NCBI GenBank assembly: GCA_963921935.1
Contig: OY998180.1
Span: 59,908,551 to 59,972,550 of the forward strand
Reading direction: 5' to 3'
Length of the DNA: 64,000 nucleotides
Source of the DNA: Galeruca laticollis
Taxonomy: Eukaryota; Arthropoda; Insecta; Coleoptera; Chrysomelidae
The notes beneath the pieces are model-generated. The model had not been told where the DNA came from and ran no database searches. It saw only the letters and a list, made by a program, of their open reading frames with translations. The translations under genes and the position numbers were made by a program. Shown here piece by piece: positions 46,621 to 57,821 of the stretch. Each line of letters starts with the position of its first letter. Position 1 is the stretch's first letter.

Positions 46621-48087
46621 ATGTCCTCCAGACGCACCCGCAGATCCCAACGCGCCACATCCCAAAGCACCGCACCCCAAATCATCGACGTTTCCCAACA
46701 ACTTGACGAACTCGGAAAAAAAATTAATCTCCACTAATCCTTAGACGACTCCCCCACGGTAGCCCTATACTCACGCCGAGAAGTTGACGAACTCGGAAAA
46801 ATAATTAGACTCCAAACATCCATACTTCAAGCCTCTAATCCATCTTCCCCAAACCCTCAAAACTCCTCCACACCAACCCCAAGCCCTCAAAACCCCTACA
46901 CGTCAACCCCAGACCCTCAAACCTCACAAAGACAAACAGACGAAATGAACAGTAGTTTCCTACAGATCGCAGAGGCTAAAGAAAGACCAGCACTCCACCT
47001 CTCCAGACATGAATCTACTAATTCATCCTCCTCAAACTCTCAAAACTTTTCCACGTCAACCTCAAACCCTCAAAACCTCACCGCTTCAACCTCAATGCAT
47101 ACTTCCACCCCCACTCCCTCAATTTCCCGACAACCAACCAGTCCCGTCGAGGATGAGTTCATCCTTGTCGGGAAAACAAAACCCCGATCAACCTAAGCTC
47201 CTACCCCCTTCAACAACCCCACACCAACCCCCGCCAACAACATAACATACACCCAAACTCTGAACCTCAGAAACCTCCCACCCCAATATTCAATCCAAAA
47301 TCTCTTTTTACCCTGTCAAACACCCTCGAACTTCTCAACGGACACATACTATATCTAAAAGCTAATTTCAATAGAACAGCCCTCCTCAAAACATCTTCCA
47401 TGTTGTCAGTAAACACAATCCTCAGAAAAATCCAAAACTCCACTGGTGACCCCAACATCACTATAAACATTCTAAACTCCACACAACGTCCACCCCAACC
47501 AGTTAAAACCCTAACACCCTCTTTCTCACTTGTCTGCAGGTATGTAGATCCAACGATCCCTCTCGAAGAATTCGAAGAAATTCTTCACGATCAACAATTC
47601 CCATTCGTCAAAACTTAGCGAATTATCGCCAAATACACTAATAAACCCACATTGATATTCCGCATCATCACACACTCCCAGATCCACTATCACCAAGCCC
47701 TCACATCCCGCATCTCATTTTTTGGCCTCCCACACCAGTGTGAACCATCCAACGCCAACCCTCTGCCCCCGGTCCCAAAATATTGCAATCCATGCACCAA
47801 ATCCGGACACTTTTCTTTCGGCCTCAACCGATATGCCCTTCCTGCGACCAAACTGGCCACCGCACCGAAAAATGCCCAGGTCCGGTACTACTACTTGCAC
47901 CAATTGCGGCGGACCTCACGCCGCTTTCCACCCTCGCTGCCCCCATAGGCTAACCACACCAAATACCCCCCCCCCAAGAAACAGCCCCATTCACCCTCGA
48001 AAAGCCACCAGTTCCCTTCGAACTATTTACAGACTCCAAAATCATCATAGAAATCCTACTGCTCCCACTGCTCTATCACAAACATAG
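46621..48087 (+). pseudogene. jockey-like LINE ORF1 (gag) relic
   Basis: The ATG at 46621 gives a basic start (MSSRRTRRSQRATSQS), a stop after about 37 codons, then a Pro/Ser/Thr/Asn-rich linker with loosely repeated NPQNSSTPTP-like phrases. After frame changes it gives the RNA-binding core and three zinc-knuckle relics. These are YCNPCTKSGH (damaged), CPSCDQTGHRTEKC (intact CX2CX4HX4C, about 47834-47875) and CTNCGGPHAAFHPRC (about 47903-47947). Three such knuckles close together are the hallmark of jockey ORF1, which packages the LINE RNA. ORF2 does not follow. The RT relic at 9.6-11.4 kb is of the same broad clade. Confidence 0.7.
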
Positions 48088-48575
48088 ACAGGCGTGCTCA
48101 CTTCGCTTTCACTCCCATCAAGAATTAAAGTACTTCTACTTCAATCCGCATATGTGTATATGCGCGGTGATTTCTCTCAATTTATAAGATAATTTATTAT
48201 TGTCAATCTGGATCTTATGTGAGCTTGGCATAATTCACGTCCAATATTTTAAAGAAATTGATATATTGATTGATTGTTATATTCCTCTGCTGTTGATTGC
48301 CGAGTTATTCAGAATCATATGAAAAATACCCATTGGCCATCGGCGAGTCCGCCTGGATGTCGAATTTCTGATCCAGGGCGTCCACACCATCCAACAAATA
48401 AATTGTTTTTGCTTTTCGCTTTTAAAATTCTTTTCGTAACTTGTACCATTTCTTTTAGTTTCACCAAAAATTTAATTTCTGAAGGTCTCATGAAGACCGC
48501 AACGTTTCATATAAATGTATTAACTACTAGTTAAATTTCTTTAAAAATGGACCTCAATCCCAAGAATACAAAATA

Positions 48576-48582
<7 letters not shown>
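48088..48582. other. No gene; possible decayed hammerhead
   Basis: At 48477-48505 CTGAAGGTCTCATGAAGACC followed by GCAACG has the layout of a Penelope-like hammerhead (CUGA…perfect 5-bp stem…G-AAC) with the core damaged. Otherwise AT-rich without coding. Confidence 0.3.
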
Positions 48583-48634
<52 letters not shown>

Positions 48635-48674
48635 ATATATAATATATATATATATATATATATTCGCTTTTCAG

Positions 48675-48729
<55 letters not shown>

Positions 48730-48801
48730 ACATATATATAATATAATAATATATATATAGCATATATATAATAATATATATATATATAGCTGAAAAGCGA
48801 A
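48583..48801. repeat. (TA)n microsatellites inside a foldback
   Basis: Two long TA tracts. TTCGCTTTTCAGCTATA at 48662 is the inverse of TATAGCTGAAAAGCGAA at 48785, so the second TA tract is the loop of a palindrome of about 140 bp. Confidence 0.85.
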
Positions 48802-48886
48802 AAACGCCGTGATCGTTGCTGATCAATTAGAACACAAATTGAAAAATATCTTATTGGGGATTGCAGCAAAAGAGGAAAAATACAAT
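48802..48886 (+). pseudogene. Inverted fragment of the second Penelope-like element
   Basis: The plus strand reads LEHKLKNILLGIAAKEEKYN. Bases 48838-48886 are the inverse of 49931-49982, the start of the GIY-YIG fragment on the minus strand. Both stop matching at the same point, as in the inverted terminal copies of Penelope-like elements. Confidence 0.65.
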
Positions 48887-48890
48887 GTAT

Positions 48891-48936
48891 TCAATTCTCC
48901 AAGGTTTCGTAAATCTTTATTTACATCATCAGAGAA
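48891..48936 (-). ncRNA. Decayed hammerhead ribozyme of the second Penelope-like element
   Basis: Minus strand: TTCT, CTGATGA (48932-48926), one extra T, GTAAAT-AAAG-ATTTAC (perfect 6-bp stem II with a 4-nt loop), GAAAC (48908-48904), CTTGG, AGAA. Core and stem I (TTCT/AGAA) are intact, but the GUH cleavage triplet is replaced by TGG, so it should not cut. The extra T between the core and stem II is at the same place as in the 42.2-kb motif. Confidence 0.6.
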
Positions 48937-49464
48937 CTACAATATGGAAAGAAGAACATAAATTATAAAAAATTTTCTTACAAACATTTCTACAACTAAC
49001 ATTGATCGAGATTGCATCATAGATCTTGAATACAGGAAATGTGTAAAACAGCAAGTCATTAGAGAAATAGGTCCAGTCGGCAATACATTTGCCTTCTACT
49101 GGTTCAAGTTTAAAACATTATTAAAAAGTAAAAGTTAAAACATTAAAAAACGAGAATCCACACACCCACGGGGACTTGTGAAAATAATGGCGGAAACTGA
49201 AAATGTCAGGTTAAGTACAACATTCATCATTACTGAATGAATGAAAAGAATCGATCTTTGCAATGACGCGAGACACTGAAACAATCGAATTGAAACTTTC
49301 AAAAGAATACCAGGGTGGTACCAAAATTATGGAAATGTTGTGAAATATCACTACAAGGAAATTCTCATTAACGAGAATTAATATGTGAATATTGACGTTA
49401 TTTATTATTATTATGGATCTCTTAATAAAGGGGGAACACCTACCATGATGACACAAGTAGAAAA

Positions 49465-49984
49465 CTAGTGAGAATTATTGATATTATCATTATTATTATC
49501 AATATGAAGACAATTGTGCTTATCAAGCGTTAGGAGGAGGGAGTAGAGATTACTCAAATTCTGAATGTCAGTCTTCTTATTTATACAACCTTCTTCTTGG
49601 AAGATGAGAGCCATTTCCAAAAACAATCTTTTGTTATAACTTCTCTCACGAGAAAGGATTTTAGCTCCTTCAAAATCAATGACATGATCCAACGAGGAGA
49701 CATGATAAGCCAGAGAACATCTTTCAGGATGTAACCTTATATCACTTTTATGGAGGGATACACGGCTGGAAATTTTTTGAGAGGTTTGACCAATATACGG
49801 GAGGCCACAACTGTTACAACACAGCAACACATTACTACAATCCACGACAGGTATCTTGTCTTTTGAAGGACTATAAATTGATTTAACAATCAAGGAACTC
49901 TTGCAGGCAAACCTAACATTCTGTAAGTATTGTGTGTATTTTTCCTCTTTTGCTGCAATTCCCAATAAGATATTTTTCAATTTG
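49465..49984 (-). pseudogene. GIY-YIG endonuclease fragment of a second Penelope-like family
   Basis: The minus-strand frame of 171 codons reads KNILLGIAAKEEKYTQYLQN, CCNSCGLPYIGQTSQKISSR (CxxC, then the YIG half of GIY-YIG), SLHKSDIRLHPERCSLAYHV and FLEMALIFQEEGCINKKTD (catalytic Glu region). It keeps the conserved C…C…H pattern typical of the Penelope nuclease but is clearly different from the 39.6-kb protein. No RT precedes it: the copy is 5'-truncated at about 49984. A 530-bp 3' region leads to the hammerhead relic. Confidence 0.75.
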
Positions 49985-51148
49985 TATATATATTAACATA
50001 GAGTAAAACAACACCCTGTATACTGAACATAAAATAAAAGACTACCTATTTCAAGAAATTAAAATTTTTGGAATTTGATTTTTTATTAAAAGATTATCTA
50101 AAAAAGGAGACAATCTGTACCATGTATTATTCAATAGAGAAAGCATGTAATTGTATAATTATAAAGAAGATTTAAAATAAGATTTAAAACATATGTGAAA
50201 TGAAATAACAAAATTTCTATAAACCTACAAGACAGAATTTTAGAACGTTATTACATATATAAATGGAAATGATAATCCTTTGTTTTATTGTCAAAGTAAA
50301 TAAATAGTGTGATTCTTTTTAAAATTAATATTAGGGATTGAAGGATGTGTAAATAAGATTTTATAAATATTTAAAAACAAGACTATATAAGAAGTAAAAT
50401 GAAAACATTAATTCTATGGAATGTGACGTTTATTGAACGGTTTGACATTATGAATACATATTTTATAAAGTTGGAAATGTCATTTTGTAAATTGAATGAA
50501 ATATAATTTAAGAGATAAAATATGAGTTAAAATCATTAAAGAAACTTAAAACAAAGTGTTTTCAAATGATGGATGGACAATTCACTATTTGAGATGAAAT
50601 CTATCAAGAAAAGTTTTGATAACCAAATCTGATTGGTGGAATGAATTCAACATACTTTTATCAGCGACAAGTAGTTTGTTAATAATAAAAAATTGAATGG
50701 AAAAAGTTTGTTGATTATACATGCTATTCACTAGGTACTTTCTTTTTGGGGTGGTAGAAATTTTTGGAAGAAGCAAAATTACTTTAATTAATTAAACTTT
50801 TCGGAAAACAACGTTTTTGGTATCAAAATTCAAGGAAGGAAACACATTGTACTCGTGATCTAGTAAATTATATATTAAAACAAGCAGATGTACAAACTAA
50901 GAAAGAATTTGGTAATTATGCTGGAATACTAACCGTATAATTTATAGATGATATTTGATTAATATTTTGTATGGTGGGATTGATATATCCACCATACCTT
51001 TTAGAAAGCTTTGGATTGTGTGATTTGACTGAAATGTGTTGATGTGGACGAAATGTAGCATTGATTCCTGATTTTGTGCAAGCTGGACCATGTGGTAATT
51101 TCCAGAAGGTAACCTGAAATAAAGTAAAGAAAACTGATAATTGACGTG
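49985..51148. other. No supported gene
   Basis: AT-rich. On the minus strand TTTATTTCAG (a good splice acceptor) precedes an open stretch of about 60 codons at 51117-50935 (HGPACTKSGINATFRPHQHI and on). I cannot assign it to a family. Confidence 0.3.
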
Positions 51149-51931
51149 AATTACTATACAAGACTAAGGTATTTAAACTATTTTCATTATACGTAAAGAA
51201 AGTTAAATAAACTTACCGATTTAGTGCAAAGAATTGAACTTTGGTATTAAACAAACATTTGCAACCTTTGTCTTTCGCCATTTTTAAATCATAGACGTTT
51301 ATATAAAAGATTTCGTATTATAAGATTTGTATTAAATGTTGCCTATTTTGGAATTGTATATAGAGATAATTATTCATCTGAGTACATGATTTTGTTCGAA
51401 TGAGTGATCATAATAGATAATAGGTTTTTTATTAATTTGTGTCCTGTAAAAGAACAATGTATTTGTCTTTTCATAACATTAAATAACATTCTTTCTATTT
51501 TGAAGAACATTGTAAAATTGATTTTTGATATATTTCATTTCTTTGTGGTGATGGCTCCATCTAGTTTAAACCATTGGTAGTTTAAACCGACATCTATGAA
51601 TCGTGGAGAGGTTCAACACTAATCACAGGACCGTCTTTGGAATTTATTTGGTATTATTAAATAAAGCAAGTACATTTTTGATTGACAAAATTTTTATGAA
51701 GATAGAGATATCTAATCAAATTTAGGCGCTCACATTAAAAATTGAATTTTTTTGTTTTTCTATATCTGAACCCTACTCTGAGGTTAAAGAATTTCTCATG
51801 TTCAAAGTGTAATCATCTTAATAATAAAATTTTAAATCTTACAATATACCGGGCAAATCGAAACTAAATATAAACTAAACTAATAATAACGTTAAATCAT
51901 TCTTTCTCTCCCCGTTCTATCCAGTTTAACA
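51149..51931 (+). repeat. 5' LTR-like repeat of Ty3/gypsy element 1
   Basis: It matches 56259-57048 over its full length with a small number of substitutions and one TTAAATCAT duplication in the 3' copy. It ends …CCAGTTTAACA directly before the primer-binding site. The first ~75 bp correspond to the last codons and stop of pol in the 3' copy, so the true LTR may start farther in, for example near TGCAAAGAATTG (51226). Confidence 0.8.
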
Positions 51932-51949
51932 TGGCGCCCAACGTGGGGC
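51932..51949 (+). promoter_or_regulatory. Primer-binding site of Ty3/gypsy element 1
   Basis: TGGCGCCCAACGTGGGGC follows the LTR end. TGGCGCCCAAC is the kind of site used with lysine tRNA in gypsy-type elements; the tRNA pairing is inferred. Confidence 0.75.
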
Positions 51950-52030
51950 TATTATAGAAATTTTGTAAGTAATAATAAAAAGCATTGAAATATTTTTTTT
52001 GACTTTATTAAAAGAATTTAAATACATAAA

Positions 52031-54072
52031 ATGGAACGGAAAATGACATTAAGAGACGGAAAGCAGGTAGGAGTCGAAAGTAGACCCGATGAGGAAAGAG
52101 AAGAGAGGAGCAATGGTAGAGGAGATTTTCAGGTACAATACTTGGAACAGGGGAGAGAAAATTTGGAAGAAAATATTGCAGAACAAGGACAGGAAGAAGA
52201 AGATTTACCATTGTCAGAAGAAACAGGACAAGAGAATAAACAAGAATCAAAAGAGAGAAGGGGAAATAGAGCTAGTAATGACCAATTAATACAACTTTTG
52301 TTGAATATGAGAGAAGAAATGAATACAAAATTGGACCAAAATAGAGAAGATTTGAATACAAAAATGGGCCAAAATAAGAAAGAAATGAAAGAAATAAATA
52401 CAAAGATGGACCGAAATAGAGAAGAATTAAAACAAACTAAGGACCAAATAATAAAATTAATGGAAGAGAAATTGGGACAGGTTGAAAAGAAGTTGGAAGA
52501 ATCAAACGAATATATGGAAAACAAATTAGAATCCACTAAACAAGAAATAAGAGGAGAGGTGATTGGAAGGATCACAGAAATAGAAAATTCATAAATCAAC
52601 AGACTCAAAGAAATAGAGGAGAAGGAAGAGGATTTTAAAGGAGAAATATAAAGAGAATTTAAGGAAATCAAATTGGGATTTCAAGACACCCAAGAACGAA
52701 TGGGAAATCTAGAAGGAAAATGGGACAGAACTTTAACTGAATTTCAACAAAATGTTGAAGAAGCATGTAAAGAGAAGCAGAAACTAAAGGAGGTGAAAAC
52801 TGAAAAGAAGATTAGGGAAATACAATAGGAAATAGAACTTATCAAAAGTAAAATTGAACAAACTGGAAGTAGAATTTTCAAGGGAGAACAATCAAAAGAA
52901 ACGATGGAAATGACAAGAAAACTAGAAGACATGGAAGAAAGACTATTTTATTTACAGCAGAAACATGACCAAAGAGAAGATAGGAATTTCCAAGAAGTAA
53001 GAAATGGAGTGATGGAAACAAAGATAATAAACAATTACATTGGAAACAGAGGGGAACATAAATTTGAAGGAGATAATAGGAAAATACACCCAAAAGTGCA
53101 AAAGTGCAAAATAGAGAAGACATAAAAGAAATGATAAGAGAGAACTTAGATAATCATGCATTAGTATGGTACACGAGTAAAGAAGATGATTTTAACAATT
53201 TTGAAGATTTTGAAGAACAATTTATAAGATATTTCTGGGGAAATAGTGCTCAAGCAAGAGTGAGAGAAAAACTCTGCTCAGGAAAATATGAGACAGGAAG
53301 AGGAAAAAGCATGAATGATTATGCTATGACAGTATTCATGAATGCGAAATTCCTAGACCCACCCATACCAAAAGAGGAAATAATAATGTTTATATCTAGA
53401 CATTTTAAATGTGAGATAACGGAGACAATCACTATTCAGAATGTTAAAAATATAGAACAACTTAGTAGTTATTTACAACGATTAGAGAGAAATAGAGTAG
53501 ACAATAACAACTATAACAGAAATAAAAACAATAATAATAGCAATTTTAACAGAAATAATCAACATAATAACAATTTTAACAGAAACAATCAATATAATAA
53601 CAACAATAACAACAATTATGATGATAATACAAATAATCAAAATAATAGAAGAAATAATATGAATAATAGAAATTATAACAATGGATACAATAACAGAAAC
53701 AATAATTTTAATAATAATTCAGGAAATAACAACAATTATAACAGAAATTTCAACAATCAAAATAATTATAACAGAAATTTTAGATACAATAATAACAACA
53801 AGAATAATTATCGAGAGCAGAATTATAGAGAACAAAATAATAGAGGTGGACAATATGATAACCGACGAAGAGGAGAAATTAGAGAACAAAGAAAAGACTA
53901 TAGGGAGGAAGAAAGAGGAAATGGAAATGGAGCACAAAGAAGAGTAAACAATATCCAAAGAAGAGAAGAAAGAGTGATATCGGTAGAACCGGAAATAATT
54001 ATTGAACAAGAGCCCGACCAAAATTTTGGATCGAGCACATACAAATGTAAGAAATATCATCTGTACATATGA
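52031..54072 (+). pseudogene. Gag of Ty3/gypsy element 1, broken, Asn-rich tail
   Basis: ATG at 52031. Residues 1-85 are acidic, then a very long heptad-like coiled coil of Glu/Lys/Asn (MREEMNTKLDQNREDL and repeats) runs with stops at 52592, 52649 and near 52828. A frameshift at about 53095 coincides with a direct duplication of AAAAGTGC (8 bp). The following frame (53104-54072) carries the capsid-like core (ALVWYTSKEDDFNNFEDFEE, YFWGNSAQARVREKLCSGKY, MNDYAMTVFMNAKFLDPPIP). Then there is a tail of about 140 residues made mostly of Asn, Tyr, Arg and Phe. I find no CCHC zinc knuckle; the basic Asn/Arg tail is where one would be. Structural protein of the retrotransposon particle. Confidence 0.8.
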
Positions 54073-54106
54073 ACATCCAAGGGAATATATTTAATTTGGG
54101 GAAGAT

Positions 54107-56320
54107 TTGGAATTAAAAGAAATAATGGGATTAATAAAAATTAAAGGAAAATTAAATGGGAAACAAGTTAAAATATTAATAGATACAGGTTCGGAAGCGT
54201 CCATAATAAAAACAAAACTGATAGAAGAAAATATTAAAAATTATGAAAACAAGCTAGTCAAGATACCGAAAACTACATTAATAGGAGCAAATGGAAAGAA
54301 ACTGTGTGAAGTTAGCAGATCTATAATACAAAGCATTGAATTAAAGGATGGGAAAGAAGTTGAGATGCAATTATTGCTAGTGGATAATTTAGAAACAGGC
54401 ATAGTTATAGGAATAGATGAATTAACGAAGTATAAAGCAAGAATTGATTTTGAAAAGATGGAGATAGAATTAAATGGTAATAAGATTGAATTTGAAGAAG
54501 AAAATATGGAAGAATTAGATATTGAAGAGGATAATAAGAAGTTATGGAATATAGAAAGGAATAGAAATATGGAAGTATTGGCAATTGAAGAGGATAATAG
54601 GAAGTTATGGAATATAAAAAGGAGTGGAAATATGGAAGAATTGGAAATTGAAGAGGATAATAGGCAGTTATGGAATATAGAAAGGAATATAATTATGGAG
54701 GAATTGGAATTAGTGTGTGCAAATAAGGCATATGAAGAGAAAGTGAAGAATTTAATAATGAAGTATGAAGGATTGATTAAAAAGGAGATGAGAATGGCAA
54801 ATAATTATGTACATAAGATAAAAGTTACAGGAATAGAAAATTTCAGAATAAGAACATATCCCATACCTTATAAATATAGAAAAGAAGTTGATTCAGAGAT
54901 ACAAAATATGTTAAAAGACGGTATTATAGAGAGATGTAACACAAGATTTGTAAACCCTATTGTGGTCGTAAAGAAGGCAAATGGTGAATTAAGATTATGC
55001 CTAGATGCAAGAAATATTAATCAATACACTGTACCACAATACGAGGCTCCGATGAATGTGGAAGCAATTTTTGGGCGCATTACGAATACGAAAATATTTT
55101 CTAAAATTGATTTAAAACACAGTTTTTGGCTGATTCCTTTGGATGAAGATAGTAGAGATTACACAGGCTTCTCTATTGATGGTGTGTTGTACAGATTTTG
55201 TGTAGCTCCATATGGTATACAAAGTGCTTGTTCGGCCTTGGTTAGAGCATTACACCAAATACTAAATAAATTTGAAGACTTTGCACTTCATTATATCGAC
55301 GATATATTAATCTTCTCGAATGATGAAGAAGAACACCTAAAACACATTGAAATTATTTAAAAAGAATTAGATAGAGCAGGTTTAAAAATAAATCAAAATA
55401 AATGTAAATTTTATCAGGAAGAGATATGTTTCCTAGGTTATAAAATAGACCAAAATGAAATGTCTATGGATGAAGAGAGGATACAAGCAATAGTAGAATA
55501 TAAGAGACCATCAAACCTAAAATCTCTTAGAGGATTTCTAGGAATGATGAACTATTTTAAACGTCTGATACCTGATTTGAGCATGAAACAAATACCTTTA
55601 ATTAAGCTTTTAAAGAAGGAGAATAAATGGAAGTGGACTGAGGAAACTGAAATAGCTTTTAATGATTTGAAGGAAGCATTTACTCAACAATTGAAGGTTT
55701 ATCATCCAAATTATGATCTACCATTTATATTAAGAACAGACGCATCCAAAGAAAGGTTTGCAGGAGTGCTATTACAGATGCAAAATGGCATGGAAGTACC
55801 CATATGCTTCGTATCAAGGGTAACGAAAAATTATGAGAGGAATTATGGGGTATCAGAATTGGAATTGGCAAGTATAATTTTCTGTGTGATTAAATTTAGA
55901 TTTAATTTATTAGGAGCAAAATTTACGATACAAACCGATCATTCCTCACTTACAACTATTTTGAAAAATAGATTTGGCAACAGTAGAGTTCATAGATGGG
56001 GTTTAATATTACAGGAATATGACTTTGAAATTAAATTTATTCCAGGAAAGACAAATGTAGTGGCAGATGCGTTAAGCAGAGAAAGTAAGGCGGATAATAA
56101 TAAGAATAAAAGAATTGTAAAAATTGGGGTAAATATCATGAAAGATTTAGATGGGATATTTTCTTTAAATAGCATCATTGAAGACCAAATGGGATTAACT
56201 GAAAAACAGAAAAGAAGAGGACAAGTAAAAGAAGATATATGGATAAAGAAAAATGAAAAATTACTATACAAGAATAAGGTATTTAAACTATTTCCATTAT
56301 ACGTGAAGAAAGTTAAATAA
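54107..56320 (+). pseudogene. Pol (PR-RT-RNase H) of Ty3/gypsy element 1, no integrase
   Basis: It lies in the +1 frame relative to gag, 34 bp after the gag stop. The protease has ILIDTGSEAS (about residue 24). A linker contains three 21-residue repeats (EELDIEEDNKKLWNIER type). The RT shows YPIPYKYRKEVDSEI, RLCLDARNINQYT, SKIDLKHSFWLIPL, FCVAPYGIQSA and YIDD (about 395). A stop at 55358 splits the frame. The second part (55460 on) has FLGMMNYFKRLIPDLS, RNase H with RTDASKERFAGVLL and IQTDHSSL, and VVADALSRE. After LLYKNKVFK, where the integrase zinc finger should begin, the frame enters the LTR and ends. The integrase is deleted, so the copy cannot insert itself. Confidence 0.85.
54503..54691 (+). 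repeat. 63-bp in-frame triplication between protease and RT
   Basis: Units start at 54503, 54566 and 54629, with a partial fourth at 54692. Each codes a NMEELxIEEDNxxLWNIER-type peptide. It lies in the protease-RT linker. Confidence 0.9.
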
Positions 56321-57042
56321 ACTTACCGATTTAGTGCAAAGAATTGAACTTTGGTATTAAACAAACATTTGCAACCTTTGTCTTTCGCCATTTTTAAATC
56401 ATAGACGTTTATATAAAAGATTTCGTATTATAAGATTTGTATTAAATGTTGCCTATTTTGGAATTGTATATAGAGATAATTATTCATCTGAGTACATGAT
56501 TTTGTTCGAATGAGTGATCATAATAGATAATAGGTTTTTTATTAATTTGTGTCCTGTAAAAGAATAATGGATTTGTCTTTTCATAACATTAAATAACGTT
56601 CTTTCTATTTTGAAGAACATTGTAAAATTGATTTTTGATATATTTCATTTCTTTGTGGTGATGGCTCCATCTAGTTTAAACCATTGGTAGTTTAAACCGA
56701 CATCTATGAATCGTGGAGAGGTTCAACACTAATCACAGGACCGTCTTTGGAATTTATTTGTTATTATTAAATAAAGAAAGTACATTTTTGATTGACAAAA
56801 TTTTTATGAAGATAGAGATATCTAATCAAATTTAGGCGCTCACATTAAAAATTGAATTTTTTTGTTTTTCTATATCTGAACCCTACTCTGAGGTTAAAGA
56901 ATTTCTCATGTTCAAAGTGTAATCATCTTAATAATAAAATTTTGAATTTTACAGTATACCGGGCAAATCAAAACTAAATATAAACTAAACTAATAATAAC
57001 GTTAAATCATTAAATCATTCTTTCTCTCCCCGTTCTATCCAG

Positions 57043-57048
<6 letters not shown>
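56259..57048 (+). repeat. 3' LTR-like repeat of Ty3/gypsy element 1
   Basis: Partner of 51149-51931. Includes the last 20 codons and stop of pol. It ends CCAGTTTAAT, where the final CA is replaced by a (TA)n tract, so the element's right border has been lost to microsatellite growth. Confidence 0.8.

Positions 57049-57112
<64 letters not shown>
57047..57112. repeat. (TA)n microsatellite
   Basis: About 66 bp of pure TA joined to the 3' LTR. Confidence 0.95.
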
Positions 57113-57115
<3 letters not shown>

Positions 57116-57116
<1 letters not shown>

Positions 57117-57345
57117 TAATCCACAAAGGTAGAAATAACAATATGAGCAAAAATATGCTTCAACATCAGGTGACTACAAAATATTCTGATTAAGCAATTT
57201 ATTTATTATGTAGTAAGGAATTTAGAGTATATGACACCTCCCCATTAGATCGAGGCACCTCCTGGTAGTGGAATTTTCTTTTCTTGTAATTCCGATGGAG
57301 TGTCTCCGATTTTCTTCTTTTCTGTAGCCAAACAATTATCAATAC
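57116..57345 (-). other. Possible LTR-retrotransposon 3' scrap
   Basis: On the minus strand KKIGDTPSELQEKKIPLPGG is followed by a purine-rich AATGGGGAGG and then TGTCATATACTCTAAATTCC, which looks like pol/env end, polypurine tract and LTR start. No partner LTR is present, so this is weak. Confidence 0.25.
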
Positions 57346-57820
57346 TGCGCTAGAATAAACAAATACTATGCTATTGTCTATTTTTATGTACGATAGGGTA
57401 ATAAAACCTTATTTCTAATGAGAAACTTTTCATAAATGTGCCTGAGCTAATACAGAAATAAGGTTTTATTACTCTCTCTTCCTTTTACTGTTTACTACAT
57501 AATAATAGACATAAGAATCAGCATTGGTGTCAATCCTTGAGAAAATATTTCTTTTAAATTTATTTTCAAAAGCTGGATTTTAATTTTGTTAAAATGTGTC
57601 TGAAGTTTATTCAGTACCAGTGGTTGACCAAATGTTCGTTCTTCATATATTAATTCTTGATTTTCAAAAGATATTTTAAGAGTTCTTGATTAGGAAAATT
57701 CCCTTTAAAATTTTGATTCGTCTTCTGAACAATTTAATTCTCAATGATTTTTCTTCAGGAAATACTTCTAGGTATTGGTTTATTTCTGGTATAATTTCTA
57801 AATGATTTTCAATAATTTAT
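57346..57820. other. No recognisable feature
   Basis: AT-rich. AATAAGGTTTTATTA occurs at about 57401-57410 and again near 57455 as a short repeat. No coding frame. Confidence 0.4.
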
Positions 57821-57821
57821 T

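Noticed and set aside
50935..51117. Minus-strand open stretch after a TTTATTTCAG acceptor, thought to resemble a ribosomal protein (KLSKRYGG)
   Set aside because: The similarity is a handful of residues, the rest does not fit, and there is no partner exon.
52129..52671. Long Ser/Phe/Ile-rich frame on the minus strand (180 codons)
   Set aside because: Antisense of the Glu/Lys/Asn-rich Gag coiled coil; composition is a mirror of the real frame.
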